Below are positions 53,940 to 62,314 of a stretch of DNA of 64,000 nucleotides, piece by piece; the first letter of the stretch is position 1; every line of letters begins with the position of its first letter. The notes beneath the pieces are model-generated. The model was not told where the DNA came from. It did no database searches and worked only from the letters and a program-made list of their open reading frames with translations. This DNA comes from Sphingomonas sp. PP-F2F-A104-K0414 (GTDB taxonomy: Bacteria > Pseudomonadota > Alphaproteobacteria > Sphingomonadales > Sphingomonadaceae): NCBI RefSeq assembly GCF_004340945.1, contig NZ_SLYD01000009.1, positions 102,832 through 166,831 of the forward strand, written 5' to 3'. The translations under genes and the position numbers were made by a program.

Positions 53940-55193
53940 TCACCGCCCAGTGAACTCGCGGTACAGAGCGACTATCTCGGACTTCGCTAAGCTCGGGTTG
54001 CCTGCAACGTTGCCTGCGACGCTGGCGAAAGGGAGCTGGAGCATAATATGTAACACAGGACCTTGGATAAAGTAGTGGGATGCTGGGCTTGCCTCGAAGT
54101 CGAAATGTATTCGACCGGCTTGCGCGCCGACGCGCTGGATCACGAAATCGGCGTCATCTTTGGTGCAGAATTCGAAGTCGGTGTGTTGCGTCTCGACAAG
54201 TCGTAGTGCGCGGAGCTGTGGCTTGCGCTTCCAAATCTGGAACACGGCCGGTACGTCAAATGGCTTGCCCCGGAACAGGAAGGCGTCGGCTGGTACATCC
54301 TCGTCGTGCACCAGGTGGAAGTCTCGGTCGAGACGGTTCTGGATGGACGCTTTTCGGAACGTCCTCGGGAGGATGAACGCGATCAGGGCCGACTGGCGGG
54401 CGGCGTGGTTGAAGAAGCGCACCGCAGTACTGGATATCTTGCCGAACGGTGGGTTGCCAAGGATCGCGACTGGCCGATCGCGGGTGATTTCGACCGTGAG
54501 GAAGTCAGCCTTTATAATGCCCCACCATTTTGGGTCGACATCGAAACCAAAACTTCCGACAGGCATTAGTCTGTAGAACGATCCCGTTCCAGCGCTTGGC
54601 TCGACCATGAAATACGTGGAGAGATCAGCGTACCGTTTCAAGACACCGTAATATCGGCAGGCTACATCCTGCCGGGTGTAGTACTGATCGAGCTGCCGAT
54701 CTAAGTCGCGAGTGTCCTCGGATGCTGCAAGCCTGATCACAACCGACGACGTTATTTTGAACGTGACCCCGAATGGCGGCGGGTTGGCATCCCATAGGCC
54801 GCTCGACGCCGCCGATGACGCATCAGCAACGACGCCCTCCATGTTCCCGACCAAGCTCACGCTGTTTCTTCGGTTGGATCCCCGTTCGTTCACTGAGATG
54901 TCCCGATCTGTTCCTTTCTTGTACCGGTTGGAGGTTGCCTTCGCCGCATTGGGGTCATGCGACGCGGAGTCTGACCGAGCCCTGCCTCGGGTCGATCCGA
55001 TCCTCGGCCCTTCGAGCCTGTGCTTCTCGGCCAGCGGCACGGCGAACGTCCCGGAGGACGAACGATTCGCGAACTCCTTTCGGCCAAGAAGGTTCGCGGA
55101 CCTCAAAGCCGTTCCATCGATCGAATCGCCCCCTATGACGGAGACCTCGATCCGCGGAGGATCAGACTCCGCCAAGGGTAGGCCAATCGACAT
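53940..55193 (-). CDS. N6-adenine-type DNA methyltransferase
   Basis: A protein of about 417 residues with SAM-dependent DNA methyltransferase motifs: motif I FMVEPSAGTGSFYR, an acidic residue after strand 2 (GFDVDPKWWG), and motif IV VAILGNPPFGK (NPPF, as in N6-adenine enzymes). LDQYYTRQDVACRYYG precedes motif I. The N-terminal 120-130 residues are low-complexity and basic (RSSSGTFAVPLAEKHRLEGP, RYKKGTDRDISVNERGSNRR), so the start is uncertain: ATG 55193 overlaps the upstream gene by 32 bases; ATG 54845 would give only the catalytic part. The gene is lower in GC than its neighbours. It is the last gene of the recombinase operon, perhaps protecting or marking element DNA. Confidence 0.78.
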   Translation of the reverse strand: MSIGLPLAESDPPRIEVSVIGGDSIDGTALRSANLLGRKEFANRSSSGTFAVPLAEKHRLEGPRIGSTRGRARSDSASHDPNAAKATSNRYKKGTDRDISVNERGSNRRNSVSLVGNMEGVVADASSAASSGLWDANPPPFGVTFKITSSVVIRLAASEDTRDLDRQLDQYYTRQDVACRYYGVLKRYADLSTYFMVEPSAGTGSFYRLMPVGSFGFDVDPKWWGIIKADFLTVEITRDRPVAILGNPPFGKISSTAVRFFNHAARQSALIAFILPRTFRKASIQNRLDRDFHLVHDEDVPADAFLFRGKPFDVPAVFQIWKRKPQLRALRLVETQHTDFEFCTKDDADFVIQRVGAQAGRIHFDFEASPASHYFIQGPVLHIMLQLPFASVAGNVAGNPSLAKSEIVALYREFTGR

Positions 55194-55866
55194 TTTCGGA
55201 CAGCAGACGCTCCGCAATCCTGGCAGATAGACTGGATATCTCACGGCGCCTTCCGTTCGACCGTCGATGAAGCTCCTTCATCGGCAGCCTCAGGTGTCGG
55301 GCCACGGCGGGGTCGGCGTCGTTGGCACATCTACCAAGCCAGTCCGACGATGCGCTCACGACCTTGTCGGTCGACGAACGGTTCGACGGCGGCCCGGCGG
55401 ACGCAGCCACGAGTTCCCGCCACATCGTGTCGAGCGGCGGGCGATAGAGCTGCGACACGGCGAAGCGCTCTAGACCCAGAGCCAGACGCAGCGCCTCCGC
55501 TACCGCAGCCGCGGTCGGAACGAGGCGGCGCTCGGCTAATTCATGAAGCACGTGATCCATGGCGAGGCGGCGTCGAGCGACGCTTTCCGTCTGCAGACGT
55601 CGCAGCCCCTCCAACCGTGCGTGTCCGACCTCCGGGAGCGGATCAACCGGAAGGCCGAGTTCGCCCAGAAGACGTCGGCGCTGGCGATCGAGATCGGCGA
55701 GAGCCCGCGCGAGTTCCAGGTGCGTCTTGCTGGACGAGCTGCCGCGACCGCTGCCGACGCATCGTGAGCGGGAGGGGCGGCCACGCCTTCCCTTCCTACC
55801 CTTGAAGCGCCCGCGCGCATCACGGGCGCGCACTCCGGCATCCTCCGCCTTCGGTTCCGTGCTCAT
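55162..55866 (-). CDS. TnpC-like accessory protein of the recombinase trio
   Basis: A 234-residue basic protein. Residues 10-45 are Arg/Gly/Ser-rich (ARGRFKGRKGRRGRPSRSRC), followed by a coiled helix (THLELARALADLDRQRRRLL) and further helices (SVARRRLAMDHVLHELAERR, then a helical C-terminus). Its place after two tyrosine-recombinase genes, with an ATGA overlap, matches TnpC of Tn554-like elements, which assists transposition. Sequence similarity to known TnpC is weak, and the protein is about twice as long, so the call rests mainly on position and composition. Confidence 0.6.
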   Translation of the reverse strand: MSTEPKAEDAGVRARDARGRFKGRKGRRGRPSRSRCVGSGRGSSSSKTHLELARALADLDRQRRRLLGELGLPVDPLPEVGHARLEGLRRLQTESVARRRLAMDHVLHELAERRLVPTAAAVAEALRLALGLERFAVSQLYRPPLDTMWRELVAASAGPPSNRSSTDKVVSASSDWLGRCANDADPAVARHLRLPMKELHRRSNGRRREISSLSARIAERLLSENVDWPTLGGV

Positions 55867-58052
55867 GATTGTTTCCGCCCTCCATGGTCGTCATTCAGTG
55901 CCTCGAACACCGCCGCCGCCACGTCGGAGTTGACGAGCCCGGCACAGGCGTAGTCCGACGTCACTTGCGATTCGGCTTCGTGATGCAGTGCGGCGCCGAT
56001 CTCATCGAGATCGCCGCCGAGAAGCTGCATGAGCGTGGCCATCACGTAGCGGCCGTCGTGGACCCTCATCCGAACGACCCCGGCGAGCAGTACGGCCATC
56101 AGATAACGGAGACCCTCGGGCCTTATCGGTCCTGTCGCGTTCGCGAAGTAGTACCTGCCCTCGCCGATCGTCGGACGAGTGATGTCGCCGAAGGGCCACA
56201 TGCGCAGCAGCGGCTCGCCGTCCGGTTCGCTTTCTTCAGAGCCGAACCGTTCGACCATCAGGTGGCGCACCGTCATCATGAGGTCCAGCGTGCGCTCGTC
56301 AGCCCTATAGGGTTGCGGACCGGTCGCGTTCTTGGGCATCAGCAAGGCAAACGCCTGCTCGGTCCCGTGAACGGATTCGAACTTGATGCAGCCCTGCCGC
56401 AGCTGTCTCGCCTCGTTGATTCTGGCGCCCCAGCGCACTGACAACCGCAGCAGCAGTCTGCCGAGTTCGATGCCGTGAAGGATCTCCTCGACGCAGATGA
56501 CGATCGGCGCGTCCACCCCGAGCGTCCGCCTGAGCAACCTGGTGAACATCAGTTGCGCGCGCGGCATCGTCATGACGCCTGTAATGCCCGGGGGCGCGGC
56601 CGGCATTCCGTAAGCCTTCACCGTTTTGCGGCGCTCGGAGGCCAACCCGTCCGGGAGGTCCTTTCCCGTATCCAGAAACCCCATGCGCAGCAGCTCGACG
56701 ATCCACGGCGTGCGCGCCTCCGCAGCGGGTCCCGACGCCACCGACGCCACATGGACGAGGTGAAGCCGTCGCGCCCGGTACGGGTATCTCTCGAACAAGG
56801 CGGCATACTCCGCAAGCGCTGAGCATGCCGGCCGCGTCGCACGCGCCTCGGATATCAGGACGGCCTCCGACACCAAGCGGAAGCGGTCGACCTGTTCGTA
56901 TCCACGATGAGACCCGTCCCAGTCCAGGACCGGCCCCCAGATCTCGAAGGCGACGTCCGTGCAGACGTCCGGTGATCCCGCCGTTCGGATCGCCTCCAAC
57001 CACCCGTCGTACAGAGCCACGCAGAACGCGGACCGATCCTCGGCGACACGCAGGATGTCCGCGTAGCGCGAGGCGAGTTTTGCTCCGTTCCGCTTCCTGT
57101 TCCTCACGCGCGACGCGGCGACTTTCCGCTTCTTCTTCCTGGCGATCCTACCGAGCCCGCCGGAAGATTGCTCATTCCAAGCGGGTAGCAGATGAGCGGC
57201 ATCTTTCCCGGCCTCCCGGGCAAGCTTCAGGAGGAGGGGGCCGAGCCGCATGGTGGTGATCCGGCGTGCATGAGCCAGTTCGATCGGCAGCACCTTTCCG
57301 GCGGCGTAGCCGGCGAAAGCCCGGGCGACAGCGGTCGCGTCGGCCTGGTCGCATCCTTCCGTCATCGCATCGAACCGCTCGATCAGCGCAAGGTACGCAG
57401 TGATCGATGGATAGCCGAGTCCCTTAGTCCAGGCAGACAGCACCGCCATCGCGCCCGCCGTGCGGGCCGGGATGCCTTCGAGCCTCATCACGCGTCCGCA
57501 AAGCTGACCCGAGAGTTCGGGAAGAGGCATTGGCCGATCGCGGCCTGCCTCGGCTTTGTAAAGCTTCTCGAGCTCCGGTGGCAGAAGCGCCATTAGGTCC
57601 GAGATGCAAGCCGGTTGCGGCCGGTCCTGTGACTTGCGTCCAACGCCCACCAGCACACGTAGCCGTCGACCGCACTTCGCGGCCGAGTTGCCGAGAAGCG
57701 CGATCAGGCGCCTGGACTCAGGCACCCGACCCTCGAGTTCGAACGCCGCCTGCAGCGCCTCGTCGGACGGGGGCAGGTCCCCGCAACACAGGATCGCCTT
57801 GATCTCGCGGTGAAGTCGCAGACCCTCCTCGCCCGTTAGCGTCGCCAGCAGTCTTTCGACCTTGCGCCACGTCTCGACGCACGATCCGCTTATGGGCAGA
57901 CATCCGTCCTCATCGCCGCCCGCCATCGCGACGGCGGAATGTATCCGCTCGATCGCAGCGTCGGAGAGCACAACGCGCACGGGCATCAGCCGCCGTTCGG
58001 CGTGATCCCGAGGCAGACCCCGGCGATACTTCCAGGACATGTCGGTTGTCAT
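55863..58052 (-). CDS. TnpB-like large tyrosine recombinase
   Basis: A 729-residue protein resembling TnpB of Tn554-like elements. The C-terminal catalytic domain shows the box I Arg (Arg544 in WGARINEARQLRQG), a second Arg (Arg649 in RPEGLRYLM) and a terminal Tyr (Tyr701 in VTSDYACAG), but the His of HxxR is Glu646 and the usual LGH is LGG. The N-terminal 400 residues are helical and not assigned, with a Lys/Arg-rich patch (IARKKKRKVAASRVRNRKRN at about 305-325). ATGA overlaps link it to both neighbouring recombinase genes. It may still be active with a variant site or may be structural. Confidence 0.72.
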   Translation of the reverse strand: MTTDMSWKYRRGLPRDHAERRLMPVRVVLSDAAIERIHSAVAMAGGDEDGCLPISGSCVETWRKVERLLATLTGEEGLRLHREIKAILCCGDLPPSDEALQAAFELEGRVPESRRLIALLGNSAAKCGRRLRVLVGVGRKSQDRPQPACISDLMALLPPELEKLYKAEAGRDRPMPLPELSGQLCGRVMRLEGIPARTAGAMAVLSAWTKGLGYPSITAYLALIERFDAMTEGCDQADATAVARAFAGYAAGKVLPIELAHARRITTMRLGPLLLKLAREAGKDAAHLLPAWNEQSSGGLGRIARKKKRKVAASRVRNRKRNGAKLASRYADILRVAEDRSAFCVALYDGWLEAIRTAGSPDVCTDVAFEIWGPVLDWDGSHRGYEQVDRFRLVSEAVLISEARATRPACSALAEYAALFERYPYRARRLHLVHVASVASGPAAEARTPWIVELLRMGFLDTGKDLPDGLASERRKTVKAYGMPAAPPGITGVMTMPRAQLMFTRLLRRTLGVDAPIVICVEEILHGIELGRLLLRLSVRWGARINEARQLRQGCIKFESVHGTEQAFALLMPKNATGPQPYRADERTLDLMMTVRHLMVERFGSEESEPDGEPLLRMWPFGDITRPTIGEGRYYFANATGPIRPEGLRYLMAVLLAGVVRMRVHDGRYVMATLMQLLGGDLDEIGAALHHEAESQVTSDYACAGLVNSDVAAAVFEALNDDHGGRKQS

Positions 58053-59395
58053 ATGCCCGGGAACCGTTCGGCTAACGATCTGGGACGTCCAACCCGGTAT
58101 GCTTCAGACGACGTCGCTTCGAGCCCGTCGAATGCCTTCTGCCGTTCGTGGACTTCCTCGAAGGCGTCGATCCGCTTGCTGTACTCGACGGCCGACGCCA
58201 GCGCGTTCTTGCGGGTATGGTGGGCGGAATACCACGCCAGCATCTCCTCGTCGTCGCTCCACCCCATGTAGGCGGCAAGCCTTTTGCGCTCCACCGGCCA
58301 CAGCTTCCTGTCCATGCGCTCGATCGCATCCATCCTCGAGTGGACGTACTCGTGCCGAAGCAGGTGGAAGGTGACGAAGCGTTTCACGCCCGTCTCGCGA
58401 AATTCTCGATCATTGCGGTACAGGTCCATCAGGACGGCCGCCGCCTTTCCCTGACGATAGAGCCGATCATAGGAAAGGCCTTCGTTCCCGCGTAGGGTGA
58501 AGAGCGGCATCGTCTTCAGATCCGACCGGTTCCTGCGGTCCGCCGCAGTGCGTCTGAGCTCGGCGAGGCCTAGCCCGCCGCGCAGCCGCCTGTCCCCGTC
58601 GACATAGACGAACAGCTTGTCCCACAGCTCGCGCGGCACGACGAGGGTCAGCACCCTCTCGCCGTCTGACCCCTTGTTGATCACGGGGATTTGGCGAGGC
58701 TCGGGACTGTCGACCAGCAGATCGTACATGGTGATTGCCGCGCCCTGACTAAAACGGTTCCCCGCGTTGCGTGCGAGGTCGTGGGCCAGGATGACCGCTT
58801 CGTCGGCACCGGTGCGCCGTAGCCCTTCCATCAGCCGGTCGAAGACCCGCGGGTCCTCCAGCCTCGGGGCGATGCCTGGGTCGCTTCGCATCCGCAGCCA
58901 GCGATCGGTGTCGGTGCGGCGCCTGGCGTTGTTGTTCCGCTGCCGGGTATGTTCAAGATCGACTCTGCTCGGGTCGCGCCCTTCGAAGAGCTGCGTCGCT
59001 AGAATACCGGTTACAGCGCAGACCGCCCCGAGCATCCGCGCGATCTCCGAATGTCGTCCTCGAGGGGGCGATACCCACTGCGATCCATTGCGGGTCTTCA
59101 CCCGCGCGCCGACGCTCTTGAGGAACTGGTCCATCACCGCCCGGCACTCCGGCACGCCGAGCGTGAACCTTCGTGCCGGCTCGGCTCGCTCACGAGCGGA
59201 ATTGTTTAGAAACGCCACGAAGCCTGCAGCCATGGTTCGGCCCGGAGGACCATGTCGTGCGGCAAGCGTGCTCACGGCCCAGGAAAGCATCCGATCCTGG
59301 CACCCCCGCCCGTCAACGATCCGAAGGGGAATCTCATGCGGCACATTGACTAGCCGGTATGCATCAGGAACGACGTTAGAAGCCATGATTGACAT
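58049..59395 (-). CDS. TnpA-like tyrosine recombinase
   Basis: A 448-residue tyrosine recombinase. Catalytic residues are Arg214 (NAGNRFSQGAAITMYDLL), His344 and Arg347 (VTFHLLRHEYVHSRMD) and Tyr389 (MGWSDDEEMLAWYSAHH), in canonical order. The N-terminal part contains a core-binding-like helical region (GFVAFLNNSARERAEPARRF). It is first in an operon with a larger recombinase, a small basic protein and a methyltransferase, the order (A-B-C) of Tn554-type transposons and related recombinase-trio islands. About 105-bp repeats lie just upstream. Confidence 0.8.
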   Translation of the reverse strand: MSIMASNVVPDAYRLVNVPHEIPLRIVDGRGCQDRMLSWAVSTLAARHGPPGRTMAAGFVAFLNNSARERAEPARRFTLGVPECRAVMDQFLKSVGARVKTRNGSQWVSPPRGRHSEIARMLGAVCAVTGILATQLFEGRDPSRVDLEHTRQRNNNARRRTDTDRWLRMRSDPGIAPRLEDPRVFDRLMEGLRRTGADEAVILAHDLARNAGNRFSQGAAITMYDLLVDSPEPRQIPVINKGSDGERVLTLVVPRELWDKLFVYVDGDRRLRGGLGLAELRRTAADRRNRSDLKTMPLFTLRGNEGLSYDRLYRQGKAAAVLMDLYRNDREFRETGVKRFVTFHLLRHEYVHSRMDAIERMDRKLWPVERKRLAAYMGWSDDEEMLAWYSAHHTRKNALASAVEYSKRIDAFEEVHERQKAFDGLEATSSEAYRVGRPRSLAERFPGI

Positions 59396-59542
59396 CTAGC
59401 ATTCATATAGATGCTTTTCAACCATATTAGTCGGTGTCGATCGCCCTTCGCTAGCACCCGACCTGCACCGCAAGATATTTACACCTGTCGCAAGCCCGCC
59501 GCTGCGAAGTCTGCAGTGGATCGACGTTACTCCAGAAAACCC

Positions 59543-59862
59543 TATGTAAACCGGAGTTGGTCGGGCACCGTCCGTCCCTTGGCCGCCTGCTTTTTCACGT
59601 GTGTAAATGCGACCAACGGCAACGCCTTGCCACCCTGTTCTGGGACCACGCTCGCTCGGATCGAGCCGATATCAGACCGCGCTGTCCGGCCGGTGCGGCG
59701 AGTACAGATCTGCGCGCGAAAGTTCGTCAACAACAGTCATGACGGCGGGATCAACCCAATGTAAACTTGACCTGGTTGGGCACCGCCCATCCCCTTCCCC
59801 GCTGCGTTTCCGCATCGGTAAACCGGACCAACGGCAATGCCCTGCTGCGCCTGTGTTAGACC
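59543..59862. repeat. Pair of ~105-bp imperfect direct repeats upstream of tnpA-like gene
   Basis: Copy A is at 59543-59647, copy B at 59758-59862. Both start with ATGTAAAC, contain TTGGTCGGGCACCG or TGGTTGGGCACCG about 10 bases in, and end with GTAAA, GACCAACGGCAA and a GCC-rich tail. Within each copy the outer GTTGGTC-like and GACCAAC parts are inverted about 50 bases apart. Position next to the recombinase operon suits recombination or regulatory sites. The interval 59400-60160 has no other feature besides the broken gene listed next. Confidence 0.6.
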
Positions 59863-59899
59863 CTGCCCGCCCGATTTTAGTCGCTTTTAGATCACGCTG

Positions 59900-60162
59900 T
59901 CACGCTCGTCCGTCGGACATGAAGGCGCAGACGACGGTATCGCCAGAAGCAGTCAGAACGTCGGCATCGAGGAAGAGATCGAGCATGTCCCATGTGGGCT
60001 CGGCGGTGCCGTCCAGCGGATCAGCAGAGCTCCAAGGTAGTTCGCCGGGCGGCTTGCCGTCCGGAGGACGTCGCCACCCTTACGCGACGACCGATCCCGC
60101 ACCGCCCATACAGCATCCTCTGCGATGACCAATGAGCCGTGGCTATCAACAGTGTCAATCAC
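59900..60162 (-). pseudogene. Small broken gene, unknown family
   Basis: Two overlapping minus-strand frames make one plausible protein. A GTG at 60162 opens VDSHGSLVIAEDAVWAVRDR, then SSRKG; after a shift near a GGGTGGCG tract another frame continues PPDGKPPGELPWSSADPLDG, TAEPTWDMLDLFLDADVLTA, SGDTVVCAFMSDGRA and ends at a TGA (59902-59900). A one-base indel would join them. No family recognised. It lies downstream of the HTH-like gene in the same direction. Confidence 0.4.
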
Positions 60163-60243
60163 GCCCTGCCAAAGATGCTCGCGAGACTGCCCGCCACATG
60201 GACGGCGGTGGGAAGCGTGTCGCCCGGCAGCTCGGATCGCCGA

Positions 60244-60834
60244 TCAGGATGCCACTACCCACTCATCGACGGCCGCTACGAAAGAACGCGCCAGCTGCGG
60301 CGCCATCGTATCCACGACCGCCGCGCCGAAACCGCGGATTAGGCGCATCGCATCCAAGACCAGCAACCGCCTGGATCCTCCATGACCGCCCAACCAGCGC
60401 CGGACGTCATCGCCGGTGGCGGCCACCGCAGTGCCGCCCCCGTCCCCGTCGTCGGCATCGACGCTCCTCATGCGCACCAGTATGGGCAGCGCGGCCGTGC
60501 GCGTCCCACGCTCGCTCCAGACTCCGGCCAGAGCAGCGCGGAGATCGGTCCAGGAAGCGTCGATCATGGCCGCAGCCGGCCCGGGAGGCACCATCGCGTC
60601 TAAAAGTTCATGAACAAGGACGAACCTCATCACGTCGTCGACGCCGAGACGCACCTTCAGACCACGCCCGGCCGTGACTGCGGGAGAGGGCCAGCCTTGC
60701 CGCATGAAGTACTTCACCCGAGAGTCGAGCACACGCGGCTCCCATGCCGGATGCATGTGGCTCAACACAGCGAGCAGCGCTTTCGTATCGATGTCCATGA
60801 CTTCCACGATGCCCGCGTCGCGCCCGCCCGACAA
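60244..60834 (-). CDS. Putative HTH-like hypothetical protein
   Basis: A 196-residue protein. VLDSRVKYFMRQGWPSPAVT, then AGRGLKVRLGVDDVMRFVLV and HELLDAMVPPGPAAAMI, resembles the MerR-like fold of small DNA-binding proteins in which a Gly/Arg turn precedes a D-x-x-R-F helix. The rest is helical, with an Asp/Gly-rich linker. The start is uncertain: TTG 60834 has AGAAGG 6 bases upstream and lies 17 bases after the exonuclease stop; ATG 60798 is an alternative without a good site. It may act as an element regulator. Confidence 0.55.
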   Translation of the reverse strand: MSGGRDAGIVEVMDIDTKALLAVLSHMHPAWEPRVLDSRVKYFMRQGWPSPAVTAGRGLKVRLGVDDVMRFVLVHELLDAMVPPGPAAAMIDASWTDLRAALAGVWSERGTRTAALPILVRMRSVDADDGDGGGTAVAATGDDVRRWLGGHGGSRRLLVLDAMRLIRGFGAAVVDTMAPQLARSFVAAVDEWVVAS

Positions 60835-60851
60835 CCTGTACCTTCTGCGGA

Positions 60852-61736
60852 TCAGTGGACCGTGCCCCAGGGGCCTCCTTGGGCCATGGCCCGGTTCATC
60901 GCAACGGTCGTGAGATGTGGTCTTCCCGTGGCCACGCTACGGAGGTACCTCGATAACGCTGGAAGACCGGCTCGCAGCGCGACGTCCGACCGCCGATTGC
61001 CGGCAAGAGCGTAGAGGAACAGAGCAGCCGTTCCTGCGACGTCCACTTCGCACTTCTCTACAGGGTACGGAAACGACGACGGTCCGATCCGCGTTGGTCC
61101 ATGCAGAGCCATGCCGACGCTGGCGCAGGCGTCGACGAGAGTGGGCCATCGACCCTGTCCGGCCATGCTGAATTCCAGCATGACGTCGACATGGCGCCCT
61201 GCCGCCGCGGACCGCATCGCAGCGTCGTCGTCAACGAGCCACCACCTGAGGCGCCGTGAGCGCAGGACTGGAAGGTCGAAGGCAGCTCCGTTGAAGGTGA
61301 TCAGGGTCCCGGCGTCGGCGCAGGCCGCCACCAAGTTCTCGACGTTCCGAATTATACCCAACTCGCCATGCGTCTCGATGTCGAAAGTGGACATGGTGAA
61401 ATTCGACGGAACTCCCGATCCGTCCTCGTCGAAGCCGAGCACGGTGGCGACCCTTATCTCCCGTAGGCAGGAATCCGCGCCGACCTTCGACCGGCCGGCA
61501 AGCGACTGCGCATATCTGTCCGGCCCCGTCTCCAGATCGAGCACGCAGCACCGACCGCAGGGCAGAGACCAGTCCATGACCCGGCGATCGACGATCAAGT
61601 GCTCGTCCGGATGAGAAGGTCGCTCGTCAGGAAGACCGTACGCGCGGTGGGACGGGAGCATGGCGAAGGCCTTAGCCGCCCCTCTCCCGCTTACGAGATC
61701 CGGTCGCCGACCTGTCGTCGAGTTCGAGTGCATCAT
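60852..61736 (-). CDS. DEDD exonuclease-like protein
   Basis: A 294-residue protein with a ribonuclease H-like exonuclease domain: CCVLDLETGPDRYAQS (ExoI, D-x-E), GTLITFNGAAFDLPVLRS (ExoII, N-x-x-x-F-D) and EVDVAGTAALFLYALAG (ExoIII-like Asp). HVDVMLEFSMAGQGRWPTLV, then DACASVGM, matches the mid-domain helix of predicted PolB-type 3'-5' exonucleases. ATG 61736 overlaps the stop of the small upstream gene (ATGA). The same position in the other ArsR-controlled operon is also taken by an exonuclease. Confidence 0.78.
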   Translation of the reverse strand: MMHSNSTTGRRPDLVSGRGAAKAFAMLPSHRAYGLPDERPSHPDEHLIVDRRVMDWSLPCGRCCVLDLETGPDRYAQSLAGRSKVGADSCLREIRVATVLGFDEDGSGVPSNFTMSTFDIETHGELGIIRNVENLVAACADAGTLITFNGAAFDLPVLRSRRLRWWLVDDDAAMRSAAAGRHVDVMLEFSMAGQGRWPTLVDACASVGMALHGPTRIGPSSFPYPVEKCEVDVAGTAALFLYALAGNRRSDVALRAGLPALSRYLRSVATGRPHLTTVAMNRAMAQGGPWGTVH

Positions 61737-61993
61737 GGGACTTTCTCCAATTCGAATGGACTTCCATGGTTCGGCATGTGGCCGGAGTTCGCTGACCGCC
61801 GTAGGCGGACCTCGGCAAGAGCCGCCGCATGGTGCGCGAGTTGCGGTCCGCAGCAGATTGAGCGCGACTTCCGGCTGTCCTCGGCGCCAAGGGGGGCCTC
61901 GTGGTCGAAGACCGCGAAGCCCTGCTCATGCTCGACGGAGAGGTCGATGCCGCCGCTGACGATCTGGTTCCCGAGCGTGCTGCTACCGGACAC
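61733..61993 (-). CDS. Small hypothetical protein (possibly nonsense-truncated)
   Basis: An 86-residue frame with a GTG start: SGSSTLGNQIVSGGIDLSVE, HEQGFAVFDHEAPLGAEDSR, KSRSICCGPQLAHHAAALAE. It ends with an ATGA overlap to the exonuclease gene, which argues that it is real. The same frame stays open upstream of a single TGA (62014-62012), reading MGVNQPATTYVFGACERIRA, then EIARR, and a good ribosome site plus ATG lies at 62178 in another frame. It may be the remaining part of a longer gene. Family unknown. Confidence 0.5.
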   Translation of the reverse strand: MSGSSTLGNQIVSGGIDLSVEHEQGFAVFDHEAPLGAEDSRKSRSICCGPQLAHHAAALAEVRLRRSANSGHMPNHGSPFELEKVP

Positions 61994-62255
61994 TCGCGGT
62001 GGATCGTGCCATCACCGTCTCGCAATCTCAGCCCGGATCCGCTCACACGCGCCGAACACGTACGTCGTGGCGGGCTGGTTGACACCCATCCGCACTATCC
62101 GGGGCGAGTGGATCCTCGGACATCTATAGTCGCATTAGCCGTATCGTTCGTTGAAGTTGCGGACCTTTGGATCAGCATTGTCGTCTCCCGCCTCTGATGC
62201 ATCGGTCCGGAGCGGCGACGGGTGGCGGACTAGAGACATATGTGGGACCGCTCAG

Positions 62256-62279
62256 TTAGTTCAATGGTTCGTGAACTAA
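62256..62279. promoter_or_regulatory. Inverted repeat, candidate operator of second ArsR-like gene
   Basis: TTAGTTCA and TGAACTAA form a perfect inverted repeat separated by 8 bases, followed by a TATATT -10-like element at about 62291. It lies between the ArsR-like gene and the oppositely oriented small gene. An ATGCAT-containing element (TGATGCATC at 62196-62204), like that of the first ArsR promoter, is also present. Confidence 0.5.
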
Positions 62280-62314
62280 TCACCTTCATTGTATATTCGC
62301 CGGTTGGTACGCCG

